Shown here one piece after another: positions 22,689 through 33,278 of a stretch of 64,000 nt of DNA. The translations under genes were made by a program, and so were the position numbers. The notes under the pieces are model-generated. The model did no database searches and was not told the DNA's origin. It saw only the letters and a program-made list of their open reading frames with translations. Origin of the DNA: Gammaproteobacteria bacterium (GTDB lineage: Bacteria; Pseudomonadota; Gammaproteobacteria; HK1). Each line of letters starts with the position of its first letter. Positions within the stretch are counted from its first letter, which is position 1. The stretch lies in assembly GCA_012103455.1 (NCBI GenBank), contig WLWT01000001.1, forward strand, positions 4,533,288 to 4,597,287. The letters are read 5' to 3'.

Positions 22689-22901
22689 TTAGACCAGAGA
22701 CACCGTAAGTTGGACCTCCTCTTGAAATGCGCGCAACTCCGCACGGCAATGCTTCTCAATACCGGTATATAACTTGAGCATCGCGCGCTGATGGGGTGTG
22801 TAGCAATCCTGCAATTTAGCGGCTTTGCGCTGGAACAATGCGATTTGTTTGATTAGATCAGTTTCGTTTCGAAACGGGTCCTGTTGGAGTCGTAGGGACA
22901 T
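22689..22901 (-). CDS. Small helical protein of unknown function
   Basis: 70 residues, predicted mostly helical and charged, with no family I recognise. The ATG at 22901 has AGGAG about 7 bases upstream, which supports translation. It follows another small unknown gene and an OsmC-like gene on the same strand, so the three may form an operon. Confidence 0.5.
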   Translation of the reverse strand: MSLRLQQDPFRNETDLIKQIALFQRKAAKLQDCYTPHQRAMLKLYTGIEKHCRAELRAFQEEVQLTVSLV

Positions 22902-22932
22902 GGCAATACTCCTGAGCTACGTAACACTCGAA

Positions 22933-23124
22933 TCATGCTTGCGCTTTGACGCAGTGCAGACGCTGTCTGAACCCTTCCGCCACCCCATGATAAGTGTTCA
23001 AGACCTCTTTCTCCCACAATGTTACCGGTGGCCCCATAGCGGCAAGTCGGCTTTCAATGAGCGCCAGGCCGTGCTGAAGTGCGCGAACGTCGTCGTCGAT
23101 CATCGCTGGCGAAATAGCAATCAT
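22933..23124 (-). CDS. Small protein of unknown function
   Basis: About 63 residues from the ATG at 23124; an open extension to 23178 looks non-coding. Helical, with a segment RALQHGLALIESRLAAMGPP and a tail rich in basic residues. No known family is recognised. It lies between the OsmC-like gene and another small gene on the same strand. Confidence 0.4.
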   Translation of the reverse strand: MIAISPAMIDDDVRALQHGLALIESRLAAMGPPVTLWEKEVLNTYHGVAEGFRQRLHCVKAQA

Positions 23125-23199
23125 CTTGGAGACTAGAGGATGCAGCCGGGGCCGGCAAAGTGGTGTGGCAATTGCCACATTTGCCAGTAGGTCGGGCGT

Positions 23200-23559
23200 T
23201 CAGTGATCGACAAAAACATCGACTTCCATACCCCGGGTAAAAGAACTGTGTACCGGGCAGTGCCTAGCGGCCCGGGTGGCGGCATCCAAACGCGATTCAG
23301 GTAGCGATGGCCAATTGACATCTATGGACATGGCGCCCACCCGCTTCGGACCGTCTGTCATCTCCCATTTGACGACCACATTTAAGTCATCCCCCTCCAA
23401 CCCCAGGCGTTCGCCGTATTGACGCAAAACCCCGAAAGTGCACTGCGCCAACGCACAACCCAATAAACCGATGGCGTCCACGAATGGCTCCTCACCGATG
23501 CCAGGCTCGTGCAGTGCCGATATCCTGATTTGGTTCTCACTCTCGACTTCAACTTTCAC
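23200..23559 (-). CDS. OsmC/Ohr-family protein
   Basis: 119 residues, shorter than typical OsmC (about 140). Two cysteine sites appear where the family carries its redox pair: GCALAQCTF in the central helix and ARHCPVHSSF near the C-terminus. OsmC/Ohr proteins reduce organic hydroperoxides; this short branch is less well characterised, so peroxide reduction is an inference. It probably leads the small operon 23559-22689. Confidence 0.75.
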   Translation of the reverse strand: MKVEVESENQIRISALHEPGIGEEPFVDAIGLLGCALAQCTFGVLRQYGERLGLEGDDLNVVVKWEMTDGPKRVGAMSIDVNWPSLPESRLDAATRAARHCPVHSSFTRGMEVDVFVDH

Positions 23560-23668
23560 TGGGATCGCTCCTCTTATCTAACGGGTACTCAAACTCGAGT
23601 TCAAGGGGCGCATCATCAGGATGACGCCATTAGGATGGTGATAAGCCAGCCAACCTTAGCCACTAAAT

Positions 23669-24655
23669 ATGCTCAATCGCAGTTTCAGCGTTGCCCCCAT
23701 GATGGCGTGCACTGATCGCCATGCGCGCTTTTTTCTACGTTTATTCAGCCAACATACAGTGCTCTACACGGAGATGATCACCGCCAACGCCCTCATCTAC
23801 GGCGATGCTGGCCGCCATCTGGACTTCGATGCTGCCGAACATCCGCTGGCGGCACAGTTGGGCGGTTGCGATCCAGCGGCGATGGCCGCGGCCGCCCGTA
23901 TGGTGGAGCAGTGGGGTTATGACGAAGTCAATATCAACGTCGGTTGTCCGAGTGACCGGGTGCGCTGTGGCCAGTTTGGCGCCGCGCTGATGGCCAAACC
24001 AGCCCTAGTGGCCGATTGTGCCAAGGCTATGCGAGATGCGGTATCCATTCCCGTGACCGTCAAGACCCGCATCGGCATCGACCATCAAGATAGCTACGAA
24101 GAACTGACGCACTTCATCGCCACTGTCGCGGCAACCGGTGTCGGCGTGTTCATCATCCACGCCCGTAAAGCTTGGCTGCACGGCTTGAGCCCCAAGCAAA
24201 ACCGCGAGATCCCGCCGCTGCGCTACGACGTGGTGCACCGGCTCAAACAAGATTTCCCACAGCTCATCTTCATCATCAACGGGGGCTTCAAGACGCTTGA
24301 TGAGTGCGCGCGGCAACTCAATGTCCTGAACGGTGTCATGATGGGGCGGGAAGCCTACGCCAACCCTTATATGCTAGCCGGCGTTGACGGCGCCATATTC
24401 GACACACCATCGATACCGCTTAGCAGGGAGCAAGCGGTCGTGGCCATGGTGCCGTATGTCGCTGCTCATGTGAGGGCCGGCGGGCGGGTGGCCCACGCCG
24501 CCCGGCATATGCTGGGGCTTTTTCAGGGCGTGCCTGGTGCGCGCCTTTGGCGCCGCATGCTGAGCGCGCACATGTACACGCCCGGTGCCGATGAGAGAGT
24601 CCTCATCAACGCCCTGGACGCTGTTCGCCAATTCCTCGAACGCCACGCAGCCTGA
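23669..24655 (+). CDS. dusA: tRNA-dihydrouridine(20/20a) synthase DusA
   Basis: 328 residues with an FMN TIM barrel starting FSVAPMMACTDRHARFFLRL, the DusA-specific TEMITANALIYGD, and NVGCPSDRVRCGQFGAALM carrying the catalytic cysteine C93. HARKAWLHGLSPKQNREIPPLRY is also typical of DusA. It reduces uridines 20 and 20a in the tRNA D-loop. It converges with ispG. Confidence 0.96.
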   Translation: MLNRSFSVAPMMACTDRHARFFLRLFSQHTVLYTEMITANALIYGDAGRHLDFDAAEHPLAAQLGGCDPAAMAAAARMVEQWGYDEVNINVGCPSDRVRCGQFGAALMAKPALVADCAKAMRDAVSIPVTVKTRIGIDHQDSYEELTHFIATVAATGVGVFIIHARKAWLHGLSPKQNREIPPLRYDVVHRLKQDFPQLIFIINGGFKTLDECARQLNVLNGVMMGREAYANPYMLAGVDGAIFDTPSIPLSREQAVVAMVPYVAAHVRAGGRVAHAARHMLGLFQGVPGARLWRRMLSAHMYTPGADERVLINALDAVRQFLERHAA

Positions 24656-24722
24656 TCACAGATCGACTCAGCTTTTACTATACGGCTTTTTGGCCATAGG
24701 GCTCGGCTGCTAAAACCTGGAC

Positions 24723-25949
24723 TCAAGCTCTTCTCGCGTAATGCGACTCGACGTACTCGTCCACTAGCTGGCGGAATTCATTGGCGATATTGTCACCGCG
24801 TAGGGTCATCGCTTTCTTGCCATCTACAAACACCGGCGCCGCCGGGGATTCCCCGGTGCCCGGCAGGCTGATGCCGATGTTGGCGTGTTTACTCTCCCCC
24901 GGACCATTGACCACACAGCCCATCACCGCGACGTTCATCTCCTCCACGCCAGTGTACTGCTCACGCCATACCGGCATCCGCTCGCGCAGATGGCTTTGAA
25001 TGCTGTTGGCCAACTCCTGGAAAAAAGTGCTGGTGGTGCGCCCGCATCCGGGGCACGCTGTCACCAGGGGGGTGAAAGAACGCAACCCCATGGTCTGCAA
25101 GATCTCCTGACAGACGATGACTTCCTGAGTGCGATCACCACCTGACTCGGGGGTCAACGACACCCGGATGGTATCGCCGATCCCGCCTTGCAGCAGCACG
25201 CCCATGGCGGCAGTGGAAGCCACTATGCCCTTGGAGCCCATACCGGCCTCGGTGAGGCCGAGGTGCAGCGCGTAGTCGCAACGGCGTGCCAGTTCACCGT
25301 AGACGGCGATCAAGTCCTGCACCGCGCTCACTTTACAGGAGATGACGATACGCTCGCGCGGCAGGCCCACCGCCTCGGCCGCCTTAGCGCTGGAGATAGC
25401 CGACACGATGAGCGCCTCGCGGGTCACCTCGGCCGCCGATACCGGCGCACTCGATTGAGCGTTTTCATCCATGAGCTGCACCATCACCGACTGGTCCAAA
25501 CTGCCCCAATTGACGCCTATACGCACTGGCTTGTCGTATTCCATGGCCGCTTCGATCATGCTGGCGAACTGCTTATCGCGCTTGTTGCCGAAACCGACAT
25601 TGCCGGGATTGATACGGTATTTGGCCAGCGCCTGGGCGCAATCGGGATAATCGCGCAACAACCGGTGGCCGTTATAGTGGAAGTCGCCGATCAGCGGCAC
25701 ATTGCAGTTGTTGCGATCGAGGCGCGCCCGAATATCCGCCACCGCCTCCGCCGCTTGCGGCGTATTGACGGTGATCCTCACCAATTCGGAGCCGGCCCGG
25801 GCCAGGCGCTCCACCTGTTCAGCCGTGGCAACAGCATCGGCGGTGTCGGTGTTGGTCATGGACTGCACCACGATCGGTGCACCTCCGCCCACCGTCACAT
25901 GTCCAATTTCGACCGGAACACTTCGGCGGCGGGCTGCTGGAGCTAGCAT
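24723..25949 (-). CDS. ispG: 4-hydroxy-3-methylbut-2-en-1-yl diphosphate synthase
   Basis: 408 residues. The start region carries [26 protein letters not shown], and the [4Fe-4S] ligands lie in ACPGCGRT and [10 protein letters not shown] near the C-terminus. It converts methylerythritol cyclodiphosphate to HMBPP, the penultimate step of the non-mevalonate pathway, complementing ispD and ispF in this window. Confidence 0.97.
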   Translation of the reverse strand: MLAPAARRRSVPVEIGHVTVGGGAPIVVQSMTNTDTADAVATAEQVERLARAGSELVRITVNTPQAAEAVADIRARLDRNNCNVPLIGDFHYNGHRLLRDYPDCAQALAKYRINPGNVGFGNKRDKQFASMIEAAMEYDKPVRIGVNWGSLDQSVMVQLMDENAQSSAPVSAAEVTREALIVSAISSAKAAEAVGLPRERIVISCKVSAVQDLIAVYGELARRCDYALHLGLTEAGMGSKGIVASTAAMGVLLQGGIGDTIRVSLTPESGGDRTQEVIVCQEILQTMGLRSFTPLVTACPGCGRTTSTFFQELANSIQSHLRERMPVWREQYTGVEEMNVAVMGCVVNGPGESKHANIGISLPGTGESPAAPVFVDGKKAMTLRGDNIANEFRQLVDEYVESHYARRA

Positions 25950-26074
25950 CGGTTAATTCCCCGTGTCTGAGGTTATATTGAGCATTTCGAATCGGCATCA
26001 CTGGACGCCAGGATCATCGCGCGAGTCTATGCCGCTACCATGACGGGCGTAAACATCCTTCTCCATCCAGTGTT

Positions 26075-28618
26075 TCACTCGCCACGCAGATCATCGGCAG
26101 GTGCCCGGCGCGCCATCTTGAGCGCTGGATAAATGCCAGCCAGCAGTGCCGCGGCCACCGACAGCGCCACGATCTGCGGCACTAGAGCGGCTGGCACCGA
26201 CAGTTCCATACTCCAGCCGAACGCCCGGCGGTTGATCACGTGGACCAACAAAAAACCGACGCCCGCGCCTATAGGCAGGGCGAAAAGGCCCGCCGCCAGC
26301 CCCATGGTACCGGTCTGACAAAACACCGTGAGCGCCCCTTGCAAGCGCGTTACACCCATGGCCCGCAACAACCCCAATTCCCTGCCCCGTTCCAACTGCA
26401 GCGCCATCAAAGCGCTCAACACACCGATAAAGGCGATAATAACAGTCAGCGCCTCCAACACCCGGGTGATCAGAAAAGTGCGATCGAAGATCGCTAGCGA
26501 CAACGCCCTCAAGGCGCCGCTCTCGCGGATCCGAAGCCGCCCGTCCACCGCCCGCAAGCGCTCGCTGACGGCGGCGAGATCAGCCTCTTGAGCGAGATAA
26601 ATGCCTACAGATCCCACCGTCCGGTCTTCAAACGCTTGCCGGTAAACGCTCATATCCATAAGGATAGCGCCGTGTTCCGAACCGTAGTCGCGATAGACCG
26701 CCGCGACCTTGAAATCGCGCCAGCCGCGCGCGGTCAATAACGCAACAGCATCACCCACCTCCACCTGGTGGCGGTAAGCATACGGTTCCGAGACCAAAAC
26801 GGCGCCGCGCGCAAAAGCGCGCCAGGCCGGCGCTTGCTCACCGGCCAACAAGTTGAACCCCCCGTAGCTGCGGGGCGCCATACGCAGCGCCACCAGGGCT
26901 ACCGGGCCATGCCGCGCCCGCACGCTGGCGCCGCGGCCAAGGCTCACCGCGGCGACCCCCGGATGTGCCTCGAGTGCGGCCAACACCCGTGCATCCACGG
27001 TGCTCCGCTGACCGCTGCCCGGCATGGACAGATAAGCATCGGCGCGCAGCGTATATTCGAGCCATCCGGCCACACTGGTCCTAAAGCTTTGCACCATCAC
27101 CCCCACACCTACCGCAGTGCTAAGAGCGATGGTGAGCGCAGCCACTGCCACGGCGGTACGGGTAAGCGCTCCGTTCACTGCGCGCACTGACAAAGTGACG
27201 AGTGGCGTGAGCGTTTTTTCGCTTATCCACGCCGCACCTTCCACCAACCCCACCAAGGCCAAGGGCACCACCAGCACGGCACCGAGCACAATGATGAACA
27301 AGCTCGTAAAAGCAACCGCCAAGCCACGCCCAGGTAAGGCCAGCAAAACCAAACCAACCCCGATCATGAATAACCCGGCGGCGGCCAGGCGCGGTGTTAA
27401 CCGCCGGCTTTGCTCTTCCAATGTGGAGCGCCTGAGCGCCGCACTGGCGGTGGTGCGTGCCGCCTCCAGCGCCGGACCGGCCGCAGCCAGCATCGAACCG
27501 GCCAGCGCCAACAACCATGCTTTGACCAGCGTCGCGCCGGCCACCGAAAGCTGGCCGCTGCGCGCCGTATAATAGAGATCGCTGATGGTGCGCTCCATCA
27601 GCACGCTCAGCCGCTCGGCCAGTTCCAAGCCCAATACGATGCCAAAAGCCCCGCCCACCAGCCCAATCGCGCCCGCCTCGACGGCCACCGCCAGCACCAA
27701 CTCGCGCCGCGTCACGCCCAGTGAGCGCAGCACGCCGAAATGATGGCGGCGCTGCACCACGGAAAACGTCATGGTGTTGTACACCAACAGCAAACCGACC
27801 AGCAGGGCGAGGATCCCCAGCATATCCACATTGGTATCAAACGCCCGCGTCAAGCGCCGGGCACGCTCGAGCGGCGCCGCTATAGGCTCCAGTAAAACGC
27901 CGGGTGGCAAAGCCGCCCGCACCTTCGCCACCTGCCCGGCGCTGAGCACGAGATCGATGCTGTCCAACCAACCCACCCGGCCCAGTAACTCCTGGGCCAA
28001 AGCGATATCGGCGATAACCCGGTCTCGCAGAAAATGAGCGAGCGCCGGATCATCGGCGCGCATCACTTCGAGTACCTTCAGCGCGGCGCTACCGGCAGCG
28101 CCCAACACTTGCAGATATTGCCCTTGCGCTATCGCCAGACGCTCGGCCAGGCGTGCATCCAGTAAAACGCCATCGGACACGAACAGGAGTTCGAGCAAAC
28201 GCCGCCGTTCCGAGGCTCGTCGAGCGGAAAAATGAGCAACAGTCGCTCCGCCGATGGGCGTACTAGCCAACGGATCGATACCTGTCAGTAATACCGTAGT
28301 GCCGCCGTGCTCAGGCGCCACCGGTAACTCGCCCTGCAGCCGGGGAACGGCTCCACGAATTCCCAGATCCACCCGCAACATCCGGTACAAGGACTCCGCA
28401 ATACCGCGTGGCCCACCGACTAACCGGTGCGTCGCCGCCCCCGCCGCCGCCCTGGCATCGCTAGCATGCGCTTGCCTAGCGCTGTCCCTGGCGGTGTCAA
28501 TAGCAACGATCACGGCAACCCCGAGCGCCACGCCTAAGATACTGAGCACGCCCTGCCAGGGTTGGCGGCGCAGGTGCATCAGCACCGCCCGCAACACGAC
28601 GGTAAATGGCAGCAACAA
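26075..28618 (-). CDS. ABC transporter permease, FtsX-like (duplicated, 847 residues)
   Basis: A long permease with a first membrane segment at about residues 18-40, a large periplasmic part, a core of three to four membrane helices near 260-400, a second set near 415-500, another periplasmic part, and three C-terminal helices (about 720-840). This doubled FtsX layout is that of COG3127 (YbbP-like) proteins paired with LolD-type ATPases. They usually export lipids, lipoproteins or peptides, or act as mechanotransmission units; substrate unknown. The ATPase gene is 23 bp upstream on the same strand. Confidence 0.88.
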   Translation of the reverse strand: MLLPFTVVLRAVLMHLRRQPWQGVLSILGVALGVAVIVAIDTARDSARQAHASDARAAAGAATHRLVGGPRGIAESLYRMLRVDLGIRGAVPRLQGELPVAPEHGGTTVLLTGIDPLASTPIGGATVAHFSARRASERRRLLELLFVSDGVLLDARLAERLAIAQGQYLQVLGAAGSAALKVLEVMRADDPALAHFLRDRVIADIALAQELLGRVGWLDSIDLVLSAGQVAKVRAALPPGVLLEPIAAPLERARRLTRAFDTNVDMLGILALLVGLLLVYNTMTFSVVQRRHHFGVLRSLGVTRRELVLAVAVEAGAIGLVGGAFGIVLGLELAERLSVLMERTISDLYYTARSGQLSVAGATLVKAWLLALAGSMLAAAGPALEAARTTASAALRRSTLEEQSRRLTPRLAAAGLFMIGVGLVLLALPGRGLAVAFTSLFIIVLGAVLVVPLALVGLVEGAAWISEKTLTPLVTLSVRAVNGALTRTAVAVAALTIALSTAVGVGVMVQSFRTSVAGWLEYTLRADAYLSMPGSGQRSTVDARVLAALEAHPGVAAVSLGRGASVRARHGPVALVALRMAPRSYGGFNLLAGEQAPAWRAFARGAVLVSEPYAYRHQVEVGDAVALLTARGWRDFKVAAVYRDYGSEHGAILMDMSVYRQAFEDRTVGSVGIYLAQEADLAAVSERLRAVDGRLRIRESGALRALSLAIFDRTFLITRVLEALTVIIAFIGVLSALMALQLERGRELGLLRAMGVTRLQGALTVFCQTGTMGLAAGLFALPIGAGVGFLLVHVINRRAFGWSMELSVPAALVPQIVALSVAAALLAGIYPALKMARRAPADDLRGE

Positions 28619-28641
28619 GATAGCTCAGACGAAGTTCAAGC

Positions 28642-29358
28642 TCATGCGCTCGACGCCCCGGGATCGCGGCTGACATCTAGTGCCCGCCCGCCCTTCAAAC
28701 GCAACACTCTAGCGCATCGGTCGGCGGCTTGCCGAGAATGGGTCGCCATCACCAGCGCCGCCTCGCGCTCTTCTTGGAGCGAGGTCAGAGCGTCCAGTAG
28801 CGCGCGGCCGGTGTCCTCGTCCAGATTGCCGGTAGGCTCGTCGGCCAACACCAAGGCCGGTCTGTGGGCAACAGCGCGCACCACCGCCACCCGCTGCTGC
28901 TCACCGCCGGAGAGCCTATCGGGAAAAGCCGCGCCGCGATCGGCAAGCCCCACCTTGGCGAGCAATGCTCGCGCCTCGCGCTTGGCCGGCACCGAGGGCA
29001 CCCCGTTCAGACGCTGCGGTAAAACCACGTTGTCCAACACACTCAAGGTGGGCAATAAATTGAAAAACTGGAACACGAAACCAACGCTTGACCGGCGCAG
29101 CAGCGTACGCCCGCGATCGGACATCGCGCTCAGTTTTTGCCCGGCTAGCCAAACCTCCCCCCCATCTGGCCGATCGATACCGCAGAGCAAATTGAGCAGC
29201 GTCGATTTGCCGCTGCCGCTGCGTCCCAACAAAGCCATCCGTTGGCCGGCCGCGACGTGCAAGTCGAGCCCATCCAGCACCACCCGCTGGCGCCCCCCTT
29301 CCCAAAAGCTCTTGCTGAGCATGCGGGCGTGAATCACGCTACCTCCCCCATCGCGCAT
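28642..29358 (-). CDS. ABC transporter ATP-binding protein (LolD/MacB type)
   Basis: 238 residues with Walker A GRSGSGKST at 45-53, a Q-loop in FVFQFFNLLPTLSVLDNV, signature LSGGEQQRVAVVRA, Walker B ALVLADEPTGNLD and the switch histidine in MATHSRQ. The FFNLLPTLSVLDNV segment is characteristic of ATPases that power FtsX-like permeases. It forms an operon with the downstream permease and is divergent from glyA. Confidence 0.94.
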   Translation of the reverse strand: MRDGGGSVIHARMLSKSFWEGGRQRVVLDGLDLHVAAGQRMALLGRSGSGKSTLLNLLCGIDRPDGGEVWLAGQKLSAMSDRGRTLLRRSSVGFVFQFFNLLPTLSVLDNVVLPQRLNGVPSVPAKREARALLAKVGLADRGAAFPDRLSGGEQQRVAVVRAVAHRPALVLADEPTGNLDEDTGRALLDALTSLQEEREAALVMATHSRQAADRCARVLRLKGGRALDVSRDPGASSA

Positions 29359-29522
29359 ATCGTGAAGGCGCTATTGTCCGCCAATAGTGAACCAATGCCG
29401 ACGCCGGGCCAATGCGGTAAGAAAGAGGACGTGCTTGGATAGGCAACGCCGGCTTTGGCTATGGCAAGCTTTGGCACCTTTGCATTCAATCGCCAGCCGC
29501 GCAGCCGCGCCCGGAGCCACCC

Positions 29523-30797
29523 ATGTTCAGTGCAAGTTCGCAGATCGCCGATTTCGACGCGGAGCTATCAAGCGCCATCAACGCCGAGCGCCAACGCCAA
29601 GAAGACCACATAGAACTCATCGCCTCGGAAAACTATACGAGCCCCCGCGTACTGCAAGCCCAAGGCTCCGTTCTCACCAACAAATATGCAGAAGGGTATC
29701 CAGGCCGGCGTTACTACGGTGGCTGCGAATTCGTCGATATCATCGAACAGATCGCTATAGACAGAGCCAAAACCCTATTCGGCGCCAGCTATGCCAACGT
29801 TCAGCCCCACTCCGGCTCACAGGCCAATGCAGCGGCTTATCTGGCATTAGCCGCTCCGGGCGACACCATTTTAGGCATGAGCCTAGCTCACGGCGGCCAC
29901 CTGACCCATGGCGCCTCGGTCAACTTCTCCGGACGGATTTTCAATGCGTGCCAATACGGTTTGGATCCGGCCACCGGGGAAATCGACTACGCTCAAGCCG
30001 AAGCACTGGCCCATGAGCACAAACCCAAACTCATCATCGCCGGCTTCAGCGCCTACTCCAGAACCATTGATTGGCCGAGATTTCGCCGAATCGCCGATGC
30101 CGTGGGCGCTTACTTCTTGGTGGACATGGCGCACGTGGCCGGACTGGTAGCGACCGGTCACTATCCGAGCCCGATTCCGTTCGCCGATGTCACCACCACC
30201 ACCACGCACAAAACCCTGCGCGGTCCCCGCGGAGGACTGATTCTCGCCAACGGCGATAAAGCGGTGCAAAAACGTTTGCACTCGCAGGTCTTTCCAGGCA
30301 CCCAGGGCGGCCCGCTCATGCACGTTATCGCCGGCAAAGCGGTGGCCTTCAAGGAAGCCATGGAGCCAGCGTTCTCCGACTACCAGGCGGCGGTTTTAGC
30401 CAACGCCAAAACCTTGGCCGGTACGATCATGAACGGGGGCCACAAAGTAGTATCAGGGGGCACCGACAATCACCTTTTCCTCATCGATCTCATAGGCCGG
30501 GACTACAGCGGTAAAGAGGCCGATGCTGCGCTAGGGCGCGCCCACATCACCGTCAACAAAAACGCCGTGCCCAACGATCCCCGCTCGCCTTTCGTCACTA
30601 GCGGTATCCGCATAGGCACACCCGCCATCACCACACGCGGCTTCGGCGAAGCGCAAACGCGGGAGTTAGGCCAACTCATCTGCAAGGTACTGGACAATAT
30701 GGGCGAGGCGTCCGTCGTGAGCGCCGTGCGCGAGGAGGTCAAACGCTTGTGCGCCCAATTCCCGGTGTACCGCCCGGCCACAGCGCAAGCCGCATGA
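29523..30797 (+). CDS. glyA: Serine hydroxymethyltransferase
   Basis: 424 residues; interconverts serine and glycine using THF. The PLP lysine is K230 in [29 protein letters not shown] and [15 protein letters not shown] are also present. It starts the run glyA-nrdR-ribD-ribE-ribB-ribH-nusB-thiL, a common gammaproteobacterial order. With FolD and the DMGDH-like enzyme it links methylated amines to the glycine/serine pool. Confidence 0.98.
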   Translation: MFSASSQIADFDAELSSAINAERQRQEDHIELIASENYTSPRVLQAQGSVLTNKYAEGYPGRRYYGGCEFVDIIEQIAIDRAKTLFGASYANVQPHSGSQANAAAYLALAAPGDTILGMSLAHGGHLTHGASVNFSGRIFNACQYGLDPATGEIDYAQAEALAHEHKPKLIIAGFSAYSRTIDWPRFRRIADAVGAYFLVDMAHVAGLVATGHYPSPIPFADVTTTTTHKTLRGPRGGLILANGDKAVQKRLHSQVFPGTQGGPLMHVIAGKAVAFKEAMEPAFSDYQAAVLANAKTLAGTIMNGGHKVVSGGTDNHLFLIDLIGRDYSGKEADAALGRAHITVNKNAVPNDPRSPFVTSGIRIGTPAITTRGFGEAQTRELGQLICKVLDNMGEASVVSAVREEVKRLCAQFPVYRPATAQAA

Positions 30798-30806
30798 GCT
30801 AGATGA

Positions 30807-31307
30807 GTGCGCTGCCCGATCTGTGGTGAAACCGACACCCGCGTGGTGGACTCGCGGGCCATCGGCGAGGGCGAGCAAGTGCGCCGCCGGCGTCAATGCG
30901 TTGCGTGTGCCGAGCGGTTTACCACCTACGAGACGGCTGAACTCACATTGCCGCGAGTGATCAAACGCAACGGTACCCGCGAGCCCTTCGATGCCGGCAA
31001 GCTGCGGGCCGGCTTGGAGGCGGCGCTACAAAAACGGCCGGTGTCCAGCGACACCATCGAAGCGGCACTCAGCCGGATGCAGCGCATCTTGACGCAGCGG
31101 GGGGAACGGGAACTTCGCTCCCGCGAAGTGGGCGAGTTGGTCATGACTCAACTACGCGAAATCGACCACGTAGGCTATGTACGCTTCGCATCCGTTTACC
31201 GCAGTTTTCAAGACGTTAACGATTTTCGTGAGGAGATAGAGCGACTCGATGCGCAGCCCTCGCCGGAGCTGCGCCGCGACCAGTTGCCGCTCTTGCACGA
31301 CGACTGA
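30807..31307 (+). CDS. nrdR: Transcriptional repressor NrdR
   Basis: 166 residues from a GTG at 30807, giving the canonical start MRCPICG. A zinc ribbon (C-x2-C at 3-6 and C-x2-C in CVACAERF) precedes an ATP-cone ([11 protein letters not shown] ...). NrdR senses dATP/ATP and represses ribonucleotide reductase genes. A 15-bp tandem duplication (31296-31309 and 31311-31324) includes its last codons and stop. Confidence 0.96.
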   Translation: MRCPICGETDTRVVDSRAIGEGEQVRRRRQCVACAERFTTYETAELTLPRVIKRNGTREPFDAGKLRAGLEAALQKRPVSSDTIEAALSRMQRILTQRGERELRSREVGELVMTQLREIDHVGYVRFASVYRSFQDVNDFREEIERLDAQPSPELRRDQLPLLHDD

Positions 31308-31338
31308 GGCCACGACGACTGAGGTATGGCACCACCCC

Positions 31339-32514
31339 ATGAGCATGACAACGCCCCAAGAGCAGTTTACCGCCGCTGATCGGCATTGGATGGAGCAGGC
31401 CATCGAACTGGCGCGCCGCGGTCTTTACACCACGCGCACCAACCCCCGGGTCGGCTGCGTGCTCGTGCGCGGCGGGCAGGTGATAGGCGAGGGTTACCAC
31501 GAGCGGCCGGGCGAGGGCCACGCGGAAGTGCAAGCGTTGCGCAATGCCGCGGGTCATGTACGCGGCGCCACTGCTTATGTGACGCTTGAACCGTGTTCCC
31601 ATTTTGGCCGCACACCGCCGTGTGCCAGCGCACTGATAGAGGCCGGCGTGCGGCGGGTCGTCACCGCCAGTGGCGATCCCAATCCGCAGGTGAACGGACG
31701 CGGTCTTGCCATCTTGCGCGAGGCCGGCGTGCAAACCGCATGCGGTCTCATGAGCGAGGCGGCCGAGGCCCTCAACCCCGGTTTTTTCAAACGCATGCGC
31801 CAAGGGCTGCCTTTCGTGCGCCTGAAGATGGCGATCAGCTTGGATGGCCGCACGGCGCTCGCCAATGGCGACAGTCAATGGCTGACCGGGCCGCAAGCAC
31901 GGCACGACGTGCAGCGCTGGCGGGCCCGAAGCTGCGCCATCTTGACGGGCGCCTACACAGTACTGGCCGACAACCCCTCTCTCACCGTGCGCATCGGCTT
32001 AAACGGTGAACCCTGCGCGCCGGAAAGTACCACTATCGCGCAGCCGCTTCGCGTCATAGTCGATGGCAAAAGGCGCGTGGGCACCGGTGCCAAACTGTTC
32101 TCGCTACCCGGCGCTACCGCTATCGCAACGGTCCGCCAGCCACCGCCTACGCAGCCGCCAGCCCAACCAGACGGGGTACACATCTGGACCTTACCGGCAG
32201 AACACGGCCATCCGTCTTTGCCAGCGCTGATGCGGCGCTTAAGCGCTGAAGGCATCAATGAGGTGCACACCGAATGTGGGCCGCAGTTAGCCGGTGCGCT
32301 ATTGCAAGCCGGTTTAGCCGATGAGTTGCTGCTCTACATGGCGCCTCACCTGCTGGGCCATGGGGCGAGAGGCCTTGCCAACATCGCTCCTGTGTCAGAT
32401 ATGGCGCAACGGCCCGAATTCGACATCATCGACGTCACCCAGCTAGGCCCGGACCTTAGAATCCGGGCCACATGCAAGGCCGCAATCGGCAAGCACCCTC
32501 ACACTGCGGTCTGA
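31339..32514 (+). CDS. ribD: Bifunctional diaminohydroxyphosphoribosylaminopyrimidine deaminase / reductase
   Basis: About 391 residues from ATG 31339 (MSMTTPQEQFTAADRHWM), overlapping nothing; an open extension to 31249 runs through nrdR and is rejected. The N-terminal zinc deaminase shows GHAEVQAL and EPCSHFGRTPPC; the C-terminal reductase shows KMAISLDGRTALANGDSQWLTG and NEVHTECGPQLAGALL. It carries out the second and third steps of riboflavin synthesis. Confidence 0.95.
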   Translation: MSMTTPQEQFTAADRHWMEQAIELARRGLYTTRTNPRVGCVLVRGGQVIGEGYHERPGEGHAEVQALRNAAGHVRGATAYVTLEPCSHFGRTPPCASALIEAGVRRVVTASGDPNPQVNGRGLAILREAGVQTACGLMSEAAEALNPGFFKRMRQGLPFVRLKMAISLDGRTALANGDSQWLTGPQARHDVQRWRARSCAILTGAYTVLADNPSLTVRIGLNGEPCAPESTTIAQPLRVIVDGKRRVGTGAKLFSLPGATAIATVRQPPPTQPPAQPDGVHIWTLPAEHGHPSLPALMRRLSAEGINEVHTECGPQLAGALLQAGLADELLLYMAPHLLGHGARGLANIAPVSDMAQRPEFDIIDVTQLGPDLRIRATCKAAIGKHPHTAV

Positions 32515-32618
32515 TATGCTAGCCGCACCGATGACTGTCACGTATCGCCTAGACGCACTACCCGCCCCGGCGATGCGCTAAGCCTATACGTCCCTTGAGC
32601 ATACCAACGCAAACCTAG

Positions 32619-33263
32619 ATGTTTACCGGAATCGTTCGCGCCATCGGCCGCGTCATGACAGTGCAAACCCGCGGCGGCGATGTGCGCCTAGTTGTCGATG
32701 CGGCGGCACTCATCAACAGCGTCACCGGCGCCCGGGAAGACAACGACACCCGCAAAGCCAGTTACACCTTAGGCGACAGCATTGCGGTCAACGGTGTATG
32801 TCTCACCGTGGTCGCCATCGAGGGCAGCCATCTCGCCTTCGACGTGTCGGTGGAGAGTTTATCGCTGACCACGCTGAAGCACCTGACAGCGGGTAGCCGG
32901 GTCAATCTGGAACCTGCTGCCACCCCCCGAACCGCGCTAGGCGGTCATATCGTAAGCGGTCATGTGGACACCATGGCCACTGTCGTAGAACGCACGCCAG
33001 ATGCCAGATCCCAGCGCTTCACCCTGCAAATGCCGCCGGCGTTTGCCCGCTACATTGCTCCTAAGGGCTCGGTCACCCTGGATGGTGTGAGCCTCACCGT
33101 CAACGGTGTCGCCGGAAACCGTTTCGATATCAATATCGTGCCTCATACGATGGAGCGCACCATTATCGATGGATACGCGCCCGGCACGGAAGTCAACCTC
33201 GAAGTCGATGTACTGGCAAGATATGTGGAACGATTGCTAGAGGCACGGGCGGATGGCCAATAG
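32619..33263 (+). CDS. ribE: Riboflavin synthase, alpha chain
   Basis: 214 residues built of two lumazine-binding repeats. The start MFTGIVRAIG, the first-repeat motif SIAVNGVCLTV and the second-repeat motif GSVTLDGVSLTVN are typical. It dismutates dimethylribityllumazine to riboflavin. It is 15 bp upstream of ribB(X); no FMN riboswitch was recognised in the 104-bp spacer before it. Confidence 0.96.
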   Translation: MFTGIVRAIGRVMTVQTRGGDVRLVVDAAALINSVTGAREDNDTRKASYTLGDSIAVNGVCLTVVAIEGSHLAFDVSVESLSLTTLKHLTAGSRVNLEPAATPRTALGGHIVSGHVDTMATVVERTPDARSQRFTLQMPPAFARYIAPKGSVTLDGVSLTVNGVAGNRFDINIVPHTMERTIIDGYAPGTEVNLEVDVLARYVERLLEARADGQ

Positions 33264-33278
33264 GAGTGATTTGAGCCA

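Noticed and set aside
31249-31338. Longer N-terminus for RibD
   Set aside because: It would overlap nrdR out of frame and has a low-complexity sequence; the ATG at 31339 gives the normal RibD start.
32515-32618. FMN riboswitch before ribE
   Set aside because: No conserved RFN sequence blocks were seen in the spacer, nor between ribE and ribB.
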